Part shown: piece by piece, positions 50,686 to 60,140 of the stretch
How the letters are laid out: each line of letters starts with the position of its first letter
Position numbering within the stretch: the stretch's first letter is position 1
Source of the DNA: Bacteroides thetaiotaomicron VPI-5482
Lineage (GTDB): Bacteria; Bacteroidota; Bacteroidia; Bacteroidales; Bacteroidaceae
DNA: 64,000 nucleotides
Direction of reading: 5' to 3'
Assembly: GCF_000011065.1 (NCBI RefSeq)
Contig: NC_004663.1
Span: 1,116,001 to 1,180,000 of the forward strand
Made by a program: the position numbers and the translations under genes
Notes under the pieces: model-generated
Databases searched by the model: none
What the model was told of the DNA's origin: nothing
The model's input: the letters and a program-made list of their open reading frames with translations, nothing else

Positions 50686-51874
50686 TAGAATGAGTTCATC
50701 ACAAACATATTCTCCTTTTCGTTCCGTGCTGCTCAGGGAGTGGCGACGGATGACTTCACGACGCCTTTATCTGTGTGTGTGTATCATCCTGCCGCTATTT
50801 ACCCTTTTCTTCATGGCAACAATCTTCGGCAACGGGCAGATGGAAAACATTCCCATCGGTATTGTCGATCAGGACAATACTGCCTCTTCACGGGCAATCA
50901 CCCGAAATATATCTGCTGTGCCAACATTTAAAGTGACAAGGCATTTTGTGAATGAGGAAGCTGCCCGAAAGGCCGTACAGAAGAAGGAAATTTATGGTTA
51001 TCTCTCCATTCCTCCCAAATTTGAGCAAGATGCTATTTCGGGAAAGAATGCGACTCTCTCCTATTATTATCATTATGCGTTGCTTTCGGTAGGTGGCGAA
51101 TTGATGGCTGCTTTCGAAACGTCGCTGGCTCCTGTGTCGCTCTCTCCCATTGTGATGCAAGCTGTCGCTCTCGGAGTGGAACAAGACAAGATCACTACAT
51201 TCCTGTTGCCCGTACAAGCCAGCAATCACCCTATATACAATCCGAGTCTGGATTATTCGGTTTATCTGAGCCAACCGTTTTTCTTCGTCTTGTTTCAGGT
51301 ATTGATTTTACTCATTACTGTATATGCAGTCGGAATTGAGATTAAATTTCGCACTGCCGATGAATGGCTGTTTGTTGCCAAAGGAAATATGGTAACGGCT
51401 GTTTTAGGAAAACTACTCCCCTACACCATTATCTTTATTCTGATAGGATGGCTGGCAAATTATGTGATGTTCGGCATTCTGCATATTCCTTTTCAAGGAA
51501 GCTGGTTATTGATGAATATGCTGACAGCGCTTTTTGTCGTGGCAACACAGGCATTGGGATTATTCCTGTTTTCACTATTTCCGGCTATCTCTCTGATCAT
51601 AAGTATTGTTTCCATGGTCGGCTCTTTGGGAGCTACTTTGTCCGGTGTCACTTTTCCGGTGCCCAATATGTATCCTTTGGTACGAGATGCTTCCTATCTT
51701 TTCCCTGTCCGGCATTTCACGGAAATGATGCAAAATATGCTCTACGGGGGGAGTGGTTTTATTCACCTTTGGCCATCGGCTGTGATACTATGTATCTTTC
51801 CGCTGCTGGCTTTAGTGTTACTTCCTCATCTGAAACGTGCCATAGAAAGTCATAAATATGAAAAAATTAAATAA
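50678..51874 (+). CDS. ABC-2 type permease (first)
   Basis: This 398-residue protein has one N-terminal helix (LYLCVCIILPLFTLFFMATIF), a large periplasmic domain (about 45-175) and five C-terminal helices, the layout of YhhJ/YbhS-type ABC-2 permeases. The ATG overlaps the adaptor stop; an alternative Met lies 12 bases downstream. Its C-terminal codons overlap the next permease by 17 bases. No ATPase is encoded in the operon. Confidence 0.9.
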   Translation: MNDRMSSSQTYSPFRSVLLREWRRMTSRRLYLCVCIILPLFTLFFMATIFGNGQMENIPIGIVDQDNTASSRAITRNISAVPTFKVTRHFVNEEAARKAVQKKEIYGYLSIPPKFEQDAISGKNATLSYYYHYALLSVGGELMAAFETSLAPVSLSPIVMQAVALGVEQDKITTFLLPVQASNHPIYNPSLDYSVYLSQPFFFVLFQVLILLITVYAVGIEIKFRTADEWLFVAKGNMVTAVLGKLLPYTIIFILIGWLANYVMFGILHIPFQGSWLLMNMLTALFVVATQALGLFLFSLFPAISLIISIVSMVGSLGATLSGVTFPVPNMYPLVRDASYLFPVRHFTEMMQNMLYGGSGFIHLWPSAVILCIFPLLALVLLPHLKRAIESHKYEKIK

Positions 51875-53027
51875 GTTACAACAGTTATCGTTCATCATCC
51901 GACGTGAATATCTGGCTATCAGTACCAGCTATGCTGTATTACTGGTATTGATGGGTGGAATCTTCGTGTACGGATTGCTCTATAATTATATGTATGCCCC
52001 CAATATTGTGACGGATGTCCCGGTTGCCGTAGTCGATAATTCACATAGCGAGTTGAGCCGTAACTTCATCCGCTGGCTGGATGCTACGCCTCAAGCGGAA
52101 ATTTATGATCAGGCTATGGATTATCACGAAGCTAAGGAATGGATGAAAGCTGGAAAAGTACAAGGTATTTTATATCTCCCTCATGATTTTGAGGAACGGG
52201 TATTTCGTGGAGATGAAGCCGTGTTTTCTCTGTATGCCACTACCGATGCTTTTCTCTATTTTGAAGCCTTACAAGGAGCTTCTTCACGTGTGATGCTGGC
52301 TATCAATGACAAATATCGTCCGGATGGAGCAGTCTTTCTGCCTCCCCAGGGATTATTGGCGGTAGCTATGGCACAGCCTGTAAATATAGCGGGAACCGCA
52401 CTCTATAACTATACGGAAGGATATGGATCTTATCTGATTCCGGCCGTTATGGTCATTATCATTTTTCAGACATTACTGATGGTCATTGGTATGGTGACCG
52501 GAGAAGAGCATATGACAAAAGGCATCCTTGCTTATACTCCCTTCGGAAAAAGCTGGGCAGTCGCTATACGTATTGTATCAGGGAAAACGTTTGTTTACTG
52601 TAGTTTGTATGCTGTTTTTTCATTCTTTCTATTAGGGTTGCTTCCTCATTTCTTTAGTATTCCCAATATTGGAAACGGATTGTATATTGTATTGATGATG
52701 ATCCCCTACTTGCTGGCGACATCTTTTCTGGGGCTGGCAGCCTCCCGATATTTCACTGATTCGGAAGCACCATTGCTTATGATTGCCTTTTTCTCGGTAG
52801 GACTGATTTTTCTTTCCGGTGTTTCCTATCCGATGGAGCTGATGCCTTGGTATTGGAAAGCTGCTCATTATATTTTTCCGGCAGCACCTGCTACACTCGC
52901 CTTTGTGAAGTTGAACTCAATGGGAGCAAGTATGGCTGATATCCGACCCGAATATATTACTTTATGGATTCAGGCAGTTATCTATTTTATATTAAGTGCA
53001 TGGGTATATAAAAAGAAACTCAGCTGA
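51858..53027 (+). CDS. ABC-2 type permease (second)
   Basis: This 389-residue paralogue has the same layout: N-terminal helix (AVLLVLMGGIFVYGLLYNYMY), periplasmic domain and C-terminal helices. It forms a heterodimer with the preceding permease by analogy with YbhS/YbhR. It is the last gene of the efflux operon, followed by about 190 bases before the HTCS gene. Confidence 0.9.
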   Translation: MKKLNKLQQLSFIIRREYLAISTSYAVLLVLMGGIFVYGLLYNYMYAPNIVTDVPVAVVDNSHSELSRNFIRWLDATPQAEIYDQAMDYHEAKEWMKAGKVQGILYLPHDFEERVFRGDEAVFSLYATTDAFLYFEALQGASSRVMLAINDKYRPDGAVFLPPQGLLAVAMAQPVNIAGTALYNYTEGYGSYLIPAVMVIIIFQTLLMVIGMVTGEEHMTKGILAYTPFGKSWAVAIRIVSGKTFVYCSLYAVFSFFLLGLLPHFFSIPNIGNGLYIVLMMIPYLLATSFLGLAASRYFTDSEAPLLMIAFFSVGLIFLSGVSYPMELMPWYWKAAHYIFPAAPATLAFVKLNSMGASMADIRPEYITLWIQAVIYFILSAWVYKKKLS

Positions 53028-53219
53028 AAGTAGTATTTTAGTTGCATATTTTAAACTGATATCGCTCAAAAGTATAATATTTCAACCAACGAATAATTAA
53101 CTATGGAAATAAAAAAGTTTTGTTGAACATTTTACTTGATTATCTCGTCCTTTTTTATTTATTTTGTTAACTATTATTTGGAGATAGACCATAGTACTAC
53201 TTTAAATACAACTATTTAT

Positions 53220-56200
53220 ATGAGGAATATTATACTATTTTTATTATTACTGCCGTTAATGGCATATGGACAAACATACAAACATATTGGAGTAGAGGAT
53301 GGTTTGAGCAATCGGAGAATATACAATATTCAGAAGGATCACCAAGGATATATGTGGTTTCTTACTAATGAGGGTATGGACCGATATAACGGTAAGGATA
53401 TAAAGCACTATAAACTTATCGAAGAAAACAAACAATTGAGTTCCGAAATACATCTCGGATGGCTATATGCTGATAAAGAAGGCGGGATATGGGTCATTGG
53501 AAAAAAAGGACGTATTTTCCAGTATGAAGAAAAGTATGATCGTTTTACAATGGTCTATAAGTCACCGAAAGTCACTGATGCCATCAGTTACGGTTATTTG
53601 GACCGTAACAACAATTTATGGTTATGCGGCAAAGATTCTATTTTGTTGTATAATACTAAGACTACTCAGGTTATGCGGCTTCCTAATTTGTTGGAAGATA
53701 ATATTACGGTAGTAGAACAGGCTGATGACACTCATTTCTTTATAGCAACAGAAATGGGGGTCCGGTATACTCAGTTTGAAAACGAAGCTTTGAAAGTCAT
53801 TCCTTTAGATATGCTTGATCATGTCTATACGCAAATTAACAGTCTCTATTTCCATCCTCAGCTTCACAGACTTTTTGTAGGAACTTTTAGTGATGGTACT
53901 TTTGCCTATGATATGTCTGCTCATCAAATTATCAAATCAGATACGAAGTTGGGTGATGTGAGTATTACTCATATCAGACCGTTGAATCAAAAGGAACTAC
54001 TGGTTGCTACGGAAGGAATGGGAGTACACAAAATTGATGTAAATACTTGTAATACCTCTCCGTTCATTGTGGCAAACTACGAAAGTTATAATGAGATGAA
54101 TGGAAATAATATTACCGATATTTATATTGATGAAGAAAAAAGAATCTGGCTTGCTAATTACCCGGCAGGAATCACAGTAGTCGATTTCCGTTATAAGAAT
54201 TATCGTTGGATAAAGCATTCTATCGGTAATAAGCAGTCTATCGTCAATGATCAGGTACATGCGGTTATTGAAGATAGTGAAGGAGATTTATGGTTTGGAA
54301 CCAGTAATGGGATAAGTTTCCAGGATTCAAAAACCGGTCAATGGCATTCTTTTCTGAGTTCTTATGATAAGCAGCTGAAAGATAAGAACCATATTTTCAT
54401 TACTTTATGCGAAGTTTCTCCGGGTGTTATCTGGGCAGGAGGATATACGTCGGGTATTTATAAGATTAACAAGAAAACATTGTCTGTAGAGTACTTTTCG
54501 CCTTTTCTTCTTAGCTCTGTCAACATACGTCCGGATAAGTATATCAGGGATATGATTAAAGATTCAAAAGGATATATATGGTCGGGAGGGTATTACAATC
54601 TAAAATGTATTGATCCTAGAAAAAATACTGTCCGGTTGTATCCCGGAGTCAATACTGTTACGGCGATTGAGGAAAAAGATACTAATTTCATGTGGGTGGG
54701 GACAGCTACTGGACTTTTTCTGCTTAACCGGAATTCCGGTGAATATCAGTATATATTAATGCCTGTGGAGTCAACATATATCAATACTCTTTATCAGGCC
54801 AATGACGGATTACTGTATATCGGTACAAACGGCTCGGGAGTACTTATATATGATCCTGGAAACATGAGTTTTGAACACTATTACGCTGATAATTCGGCAC
54901 TTGTATCTAACAGTATTTATACGATTCTTCCGGAAATGAACGGACAGATAATGATGAGTACGGAAAATGGAATTACCAGCTTTTCTATAGAAAAGAGATC
55001 ATTTCATAACTGGAGTCGCGAACAGGGAATGATGTCTGCTTGTTTTAATGCAACTTCCGGTGCGTTACGTAAGAATAATAATTTTGTTTTTGGCAGTGTT
55101 GATGGGGCAGTTGAATTTCCGGCAGGTATAAAGTTGCCGGATTATGAATATTCGAAAATGATATTCAGCGATTTTCATATTTCCTATCAACCGATTTATC
55201 CGGGAGAAAAAGATTCTCCTTTAGAGAAAGACATTGATAAGACTGATGTGTTGAGACTTAAATATGGTGAGAATACTTTTTCATTTCGTGTTTCTTCCAT
55301 CAACTATGATTTTCCTTCTCATTCAGTTTATTATTGGAGGTTGGAAGGCTCTTCTTATAATGAATGGGTACAACTGAGTGGCAATAGTTTAATTCGTTTT
55401 ACCAATTTAAGTCCCGGCAAATATAAACTTTATGTACGTGCCATATCGAAGGAAGAACCTAGTATCGTTTTCGAAGAACGGCAAGTTGGAATTATCATAT
55501 CGCAACCTGTATGGCTAAATGGCTGGGCTATATTCATATATATGCTTCTGATCGTCTTTGTTTTCAGCATTGCTTTCCGGATAATGATTCTGAAAAAGCA
55601 GAAAAAGATATCGGATGAGAAAACACATTTCTTTATTAATACAGCTCATGACATCCGCACTCCGCTTACGCTGATAAAGGCTCCTTTGGAAGAGTTTGTT
55701 GAGGAAGAAACACTGACAGAGATCGGTTCGCAGCGTATTAATACGGCATTGAGAAATGTGAATGCCCTTTTACGGTTGAGCACTAATTTAATCAACTTTG
55801 AACGGGCCGATGTTTATTCTTCCGAATTGCGTATCTCAGAATATGAACTGAACACGTATATGAATGAGATATGTAATAGTTTTCGTTCGTATGCCAATAT
55901 CAAGCATATTGATTTTACTTATAAGAGTGATTTTAATTATCTGAATGTATGGTTTGATAAAGATAAGATGGATTCTATCTTAAAAAATCTGATTTCCAAT
56001 GCGTTAAAATATACTCCAGAAAATGGGATAGTCAGCGTATCTATTTCTGAGACTAAAGACTCATGGAAGCTGGAAGTCAAAGATACGGGAATAGGCATTC
56101 CGGCAAACGAACAGAATAAACTGCTTAAGATGCACTTTCGGGGTACAAATGGCATTAATGCAAAAATAACTGGTAGTGGAATCGGATTAAAGCTGGTTGA

Positions 56201-57209
56201 TAAATTGGTGCACCTTCATAGTGGTAAGATAAATATAGAGAGTGTTGAGCAACAAGGCACTACTATCACTGTTGTTTTCCCGAAGGGTAATAAGCATTTC
56301 CGTCACTCGAACCTGATAGATCCGGAAAAAACCGGCAGACAGGAAGCTGTACTGGATGCTCCGGTTATATCCGAAGCGGCGGAAAAGACAAACGATGAGA
56401 ATCTGCAACGTATTCTTATTGTCGAGGATAATGATGAACTACGTGCTTATCTGGTCAATTCATTATCACCGATGTATAATGTACAGGCTTGCGGTAATGG
56501 TAAGGAAGCATTGATCATTGTAAAAGAATTCTGGCCGGAGCTTATTCTATCCGATATTATGATGCCGGAAATGCGGGGTGACGAACTGTGTTCCACTATT
56601 AAGAATGATATTGAAACATCACATATTCCTGTCTTGTTACTTACTGCTTTGGGTGAAGAACAGAATATTCTCGATGGTTTGGATATTGGTGCTGATGAAT
56701 ATATTGTAAAACCGTTCAGCATAAGAATCCTGAAAGCCAGTATTGCCAATTTATTGGCGAATCGGGCATTATTGCGCAGCAAATATGCGAATTTGGAAAT
56801 AGATATAGAGGTTAAGACTCCTTTAGCGAAATGTACTAATAGCCTTGACTGGCAATTTTTATCGGCTGTGAAAAAAACGATAGAAGACAACATCAATAAT
56901 CCTGCCTTTTCTGTTGAGGTTCTCAACGATTTGCATAATATGAGCCGTACACGTTTCTATTATAAACTGAAAGCAATAACAGGACTATCTCCTCAGGAAT
57001 TGATAAAAACAACCCGGCTGAAACGTGCTACGCAACTATTAAAAGAAGGTGAGTATAATATTACTGAAATCTCGGAGATGTGTGGATTTTCAGAATCCAA
57101 ATATTTCCGGGAAGTATTCAAGAAAGAATATAAGATGAGTCCGAGTCAATATGCTAAGAAATATAGTATTTCTTCTTCCGGTATTATAGAAGATGATTCA
57201 GATGAATAA
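53220..57209 (+). CDS. Hybrid two-component system protein (HTCS)
   Basis: This protein of about 1,329 residues starts at MRNIILFLLLLPLMAYGQ, which gives a signal peptide; an in-frame ATG at 53136 lacks one. The periplasmic part holds two seven-bladed propellers of Reg_prop repeats (about 20-660) and a Y_Y_Y domain (about 680-760). A membrane helix near 775 leads to HisKA (TAHDIRTPLTLIK), HATPase (NLISNALKY; DTGIGIP; GSGIGLKLV), a receiver (SDIMMPEMRGDE, YIVKPFS) and an AraC-type DNA-binding domain. HTCS proteins usually sense a carbohydrate and control an adjacent utilisation locus; none is next to it here, so its targets may be the efflux operon or distant genes. Confidence 0.95.
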   Translation: MRNIILFLLLLPLMAYGQTYKHIGVEDGLSNRRIYNIQKDHQGYMWFLTNEGMDRYNGKDIKHYKLIEENKQLSSEIHLGWLYADKEGGIWVIGKKGRIFQYEEKYDRFTMVYKSPKVTDAISYGYLDRNNNLWLCGKDSILLYNTKTTQVMRLPNLLEDNITVVEQADDTHFFIATEMGVRYTQFENEALKVIPLDMLDHVYTQINSLYFHPQLHRLFVGTFSDGTFAYDMSAHQIIKSDTKLGDVSITHIRPLNQKELLVATEGMGVHKIDVNTCNTSPFIVANYESYNEMNGNNITDIYIDEEKRIWLANYPAGITVVDFRYKNYRWIKHSIGNKQSIVNDQVHAVIEDSEGDLWFGTSNGISFQDSKTGQWHSFLSSYDKQLKDKNHIFITLCEVSPGVIWAGGYTSGIYKINKKTLSVEYFSPFLLSSVNIRPDKYIRDMIKDSKGYIWSGGYYNLKCIDPRKNTVRLYPGVNTVTAIEEKDTNFMWVGTATGLFLLNRNSGEYQYILMPVESTYINTLYQANDGLLYIGTNGSGVLIYDPGNMSFEHYYADNSALVSNSIYTILPEMNGQIMMSTENGITSFSIEKRSFHNWSREQGMMSACFNATSGALRKNNNFVFGSVDGAVEFPAGIKLPDYEYSKMIFSDFHISYQPIYPGEKDSPLEKDIDKTDVLRLKYGENTFSFRVSSINYDFPSHSVYYWRLEGSSYNEWVQLSGNSLIRFTNLSPGKYKLYVRAISKEEPSIVFEERQVGIIISQPVWLNGWAIFIYMLLIVFVFSIAFRIMILKKQKKISDEKTHFFINTAHDIRTPLTLIKAPLEEFVEEETLTEIGSQRINTALRNVNALLRLSTNLINFERADVYSSELRISEYELNTYMNEICNSFRSYANIKHIDFTYKSDFNYLNVWFDKDKMDSILKNLISNALKYTPENGIVSVSISETKDSWKLEVKDTGIGIPANEQNKLLKMHFRGTNGINAKITGSGIGLKLVDKLVHLHSGKINIESVEQQGTTITVVFPKGNKHFRHSNLIDPEKTGRQEAVLDAPVISEAAEKTNDENLQRILIVEDNDELRAYLVNSLSPMYNVQACGNGKEALIIVKEFWPELILSDIMMPEMRGDELCSTIKNDIETSHIPVLLLTALGEEQNILDGLDIGADEYIVKPFSIRILKASIANLLANRALLRSKYANLEIDIEVKTPLAKCTNSLDWQFLSAVKKTIEDNINNPAFSVEVLNDLHNMSRTRFYYKLKAITGLSPQELIKTTRLKRATQLLKEGEYNITEISEMCGFSESKYFREVFKKEYKMSPSQYAKKYSISSSGIIEDDSDE

Positions 57210-57212
57210 AAT

Positions 57213-57250
57213 AATAAGCTGCTTTTTCTTTGCAGAAAAAGCAGCTTATT
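57213..57250. terminator. Strong terminator after the HTCS gene
   Basis: A perfect 16-bp stem AATAAGCTGCTTTTTC/GAAAAAGCAGCTTATT (57213-57228 with 57235-57250) is followed by ATTTTTTAATT. It lies between convergent genes and can serve both directions. Confidence 0.88.
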
Positions 57251-57268
57251 ATTTTTTAATTAGAGACA

Positions 57269-57778
57269 TTACTTGCGTATCAAGTATTTAATAAACAAAT
57301 AACCTCCTAATACTTGCAGGCACATTCCGGGAATACCGATGCGGAAGTCCTGAACAGCATTGTAGAAATTTCCTATATACATCCACTCTCCCAATGTTCC
57401 GATGATCTGATAAAACAAGACTACTCCTGCTAATACAGGGATAGAAATGCGTCCGAAGCGTTGCGCAGCCCATCCGGCGGCGATAGCTAATAATACGGAT
57501 TTCAATAGGATGGCAGGCAATACTGCGGGCACTGGCATACCAAAGAGCAGAGAGTTTATGACTGGAGACAAGATAGCAGTTAGCAAACCGACCTTCCAGC
57601 CATATTTGTAAGCACCGATCAGAGTGAAGAAATAAATAGGCAGCCAGGTTAATCCACCTAGTGGAATGAGATGAAAGAGCCTGGGAAAAAGGATATTGCC
57701 AACGATGAATAACGAGGCTGCCAAATAGGTCTTCACATTACTGTAATTCAGTGAATAGAGTTTTACTGTTGTTTCCAT
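57269..57778 (-). CDS. ECF-transporter S-component-like membrane protein
   Basis: This 169-residue protein has five to six hydrophobic helices and no ATPase motif. Its size and layout, with GGLTWLPIYFFTLIGAYKYGWKVGLL followed by a Pro-rich loop, fit S components of energy-coupling factor transporters. It starts 12 bases after the TonB-dependent receptor, suggesting the two handle the same small ligand. The substrate cannot be read from the sequence. Confidence 0.75.
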   Translation of the reverse strand: METTVKLYSLNYSNVKTYLAASLFIVGNILFPRLFHLIPLGGLTWLPIYFFTLIGAYKYGWKVGLLTAILSPVINSLLFGMPVPAVLPAILLKSVLLAIAAGWAAQRFGRISIPVLAGVVLFYQIIGTLGEWMYIGNFYNAVQDFRIGIPGMCLQVLGGYLFIKYLIRK

Positions 57779-57790
57779 ATCTTTATTCTT

Positions 57791-59689
57791 TTAGAAATTC
57801 AAATTAATACCACCCATGAATGTTGCCTTGGGCATGGGATACCCTGCATTTATTTCGTAACGTTGTGCCAACAGGTTTTCACCTTTCACAAAGATGTTGG
57901 CAAAATTACAAACACGATAACTTCCTCGCAGATTCCATAAAACAAAACTATCCTGTTGCTCGGTGCCTTTATTATTAACGATTACAGAAGTGTAAAGTCC
58001 CTTAATATATTGCATTCCTGTCGATACAGTCCAGCGACCTGCGGTATAGTCTGCTCCGACATACAATTTGTGTTCAGGAGCGGCGAGAACCGGATTCTCC
58101 ATGTGCAACCAGCTATAGTTGGCATTCACATTCCAATGAGAATTAAACCGATAACCGATATTCGCTTCAATTCCCCAGTTTTCTATTTCTCCGGAATTGA
58201 CGTTCAGCGGAGGCGTCAAACCGTTGCTCATAATTACATTGTCACCATTAATATAATACAGGTTAAGTCCGTAATATAAGGCATCTTCCAATAACCGTTG
58301 GGAATAGGAAAGTTCATAACTGACCAGTTTTTCCGGATTCAGTTCCGGATTGGCAGGAGCAAACATATACATTTCCCGGATGGTAGGGTTGCGATATCCT
58401 TTGCTCACCATCGCTTTAAGTTCTGCACTTTTGGGAAGATGAAAAGCCAGTCCTCCTTGTGGAATCCATTCAGTACCTACATGAGAGTGATGATCTACAC
58501 GAACACCCGCATCCAATGACAACCAGCTATTTATATCCTGACGGAAATCGACATATCCTGCAAATTCATCCATTTGCTTGTCTACTCCCGGTTTCCGCTC
58601 TCCGGTAGCCAAGACTTTGTTCCATGATTCCCCTCCGAAGTGCTGATAGTCAAATCCTACCGTCAGACGATTGCCTGTGAAGAACGTAGCACTCTGATAC
58701 CAGGAAATGCCGAGCATCTTGTCTTTAGAATTAAAGTGTGATGTTTGTGGTTGTTCTCCTGTTTTATATCCGTCATTGATTTTATGCCGTCCCCAATTAT
58801 AGAAAAGGCTCAAAGCTCCTGATGTCTTCTCATAATGGTTTTCCAAGGCAAGCGAGGTCATACCACGTGTAATACGCGAATCATTGTCGATAAGTGGAAC
58901 TTGTATCGTTCCCGGATTGGAAGCATTGAAATGGGTTACATTTACATCTCCCCAGAGTTTCCAGGAAGAGCTGAAATCATATCCTAACTTCGCGTATCCT
59001 CCATATTGTTTGAACTCCATATCGGGACGATGTCCGTCCGTACGATTGTAAGAACCGGTAACGATACTGCTGAAACGTCCTTTCTTTACACGGTTGGAAA
59101 ATTCCGTCTGCAAAGTGTTGTATGAGCCATACCCTACCTGCATATTCGTTCTTACTCCCTCATCCTGCTGTTTGCGGGTGACTATATTGATTACTCCGCC
59201 CATTGCATTCGAGCCATAGAGTACAGAGGCAGGGCCGCGCAAGACTTCCACTTTCTCTGTCAACATAGACTGATATGCATCCGCAATCGGATGTCCCATC
59301 AATCCCATATATTGCGGATGTCCATCGATCAAAACCAATAAACCTGCCGTCGGACTGCCTCCGATACCACGCAGACTCATGCCACCTGCCGCACCTGTGG
59401 ACACACCATATCCCATAATACCACGGCTGGTAGTAAAGAATCCGGGAACCTGTTCCGTCAATAGCGGCAAAAGTGAAGGTTCATATCTTTTCTCTATTTG
59501 TTGCCTTCCTACTACTGAAATAGTCATGGGAAGGTGACGAATATCCGTCTCGTTCCGTGTTCCGGTAACTACGACTTCGTCGATAGTATAGTTTCTTTTG
59601 ACTTGTGTGCTGTCTTTTCCGGGTTGTGCCATTCCTGAAATGGAAAGCAGGCTGCCGAACAAAAACAAACAAACTGTATTTGTTTTCAT
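57791..59689 (-). CDS. TonB-dependent outer membrane receptor
   Basis: This protein of about 632 residues starts at MKTNTVCLFLFGSLLSISGM (signal peptide). The TonB box/plug region follows (YTIDEVVVTGTRNETDIRHLPMTISVV; VLRGPASVLYGSNAMGGVINIVTRK) and then a 22-strand barrel ending in ATFMGGINLNF with terminal Phe. The size and plug resemble siderophore/vitamin receptors rather than SusC proteins. It lies in an operon with Fe-S proteins and an ECF-like S component. Confidence 0.94.
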   Translation of the reverse strand: MKTNTVCLFLFGSLLSISGMAQPGKDSTQVKRNYTIDEVVVTGTRNETDIRHLPMTISVVGRQQIEKRYEPSLLPLLTEQVPGFFTTSRGIMGYGVSTGAAGGMSLRGIGGSPTAGLLVLIDGHPQYMGLMGHPIADAYQSMLTEKVEVLRGPASVLYGSNAMGGVINIVTRKQQDEGVRTNMQVGYGSYNTLQTEFSNRVKKGRFSSIVTGSYNRTDGHRPDMEFKQYGGYAKLGYDFSSSWKLWGDVNVTHFNASNPGTIQVPLIDNDSRITRGMTSLALENHYEKTSGALSLFYNWGRHKINDGYKTGEQPQTSHFNSKDKMLGISWYQSATFFTGNRLTVGFDYQHFGGESWNKVLATGERKPGVDKQMDEFAGYVDFRQDINSWLSLDAGVRVDHHSHVGTEWIPQGGLAFHLPKSAELKAMVSKGYRNPTIREMYMFAPANPELNPEKLVSYELSYSQRLLEDALYYGLNLYYINGDNVIMSNGLTPPLNVNSGEIENWGIEANIGYRFNSHWNVNANYSWLHMENPVLAAPEHKLYVGADYTAGRWTVSTGMQYIKGLYTSVIVNNKGTEQQDSFVLWNLRGSYRVCNFANIFVKGENLLAQRYEINAGYPMPKATFMGGINLNF

Positions 59690-59705
59690 ATTCTGTTTCG
59701 CGCTT

Positions 59706-60140
59706 TTATTTCTCCTGCAACTTTTTACCACTTCTTATTTTTTCGAGGAAATCACGAATCAGCGGCAATATGGCTTCTGCCGATTCTTCTTCGCTACACA
59801 TCGTTTCTACCGGACACCAGCCTGTGTGATCACGATTCCATATAAAAGGTACTTCTTGTACGAAATGGACTTTTATATCCGAGCTTCGTAATAAATCCAA
59901 CGCTTTCGAACTGATGATGTCTGTATGAAGTTCCCGGATACCTCCCAAAATCATGAGGGCGGCAGCCCCCTTCCCTACTACTTTGTCGGCTATCGAAGCT
60001 CCTTTCAGGAAATCCGGTTCCTGTGTCAGCAAATCATATAAATCCGCTACGCCACGTTGGGTAAAGGTACGTATGTTGTCTCCATTGGCAATCACACAGG
60101 AATATCCTCCCGAGTGTAATAAGTTGATTAATTCTTCCAT
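59706..60140 (-). CDS. DUF1893 domain protein
   Basis: This 144-residue soluble protein has the DUF1893 pattern (LLHSGGYSCVIANGDNIRTFTQRGVADLYDLL; DKVVGKGAAALMILGGI). DUF1893 belongs to the cytidine-deaminase-like fold group without the usual catalytic residues; the function is unknown. The start overlaps the stop of the aldo/keto reductase gene and the receptor gene follows after 16 bases. Confidence 0.87.
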   Translation of the reverse strand: MEELINLLHSGGYSCVIANGDNIRTFTQRGVADLYDLLTQEPDFLKGASIADKVVGKGAAALMILGGIRELHTDIISSKALDLLRSSDIKVHFVQEVPFIWNRDHTGWCPVETMCSEEESAEAILPLIRDFLEKIRSGKKLQEK

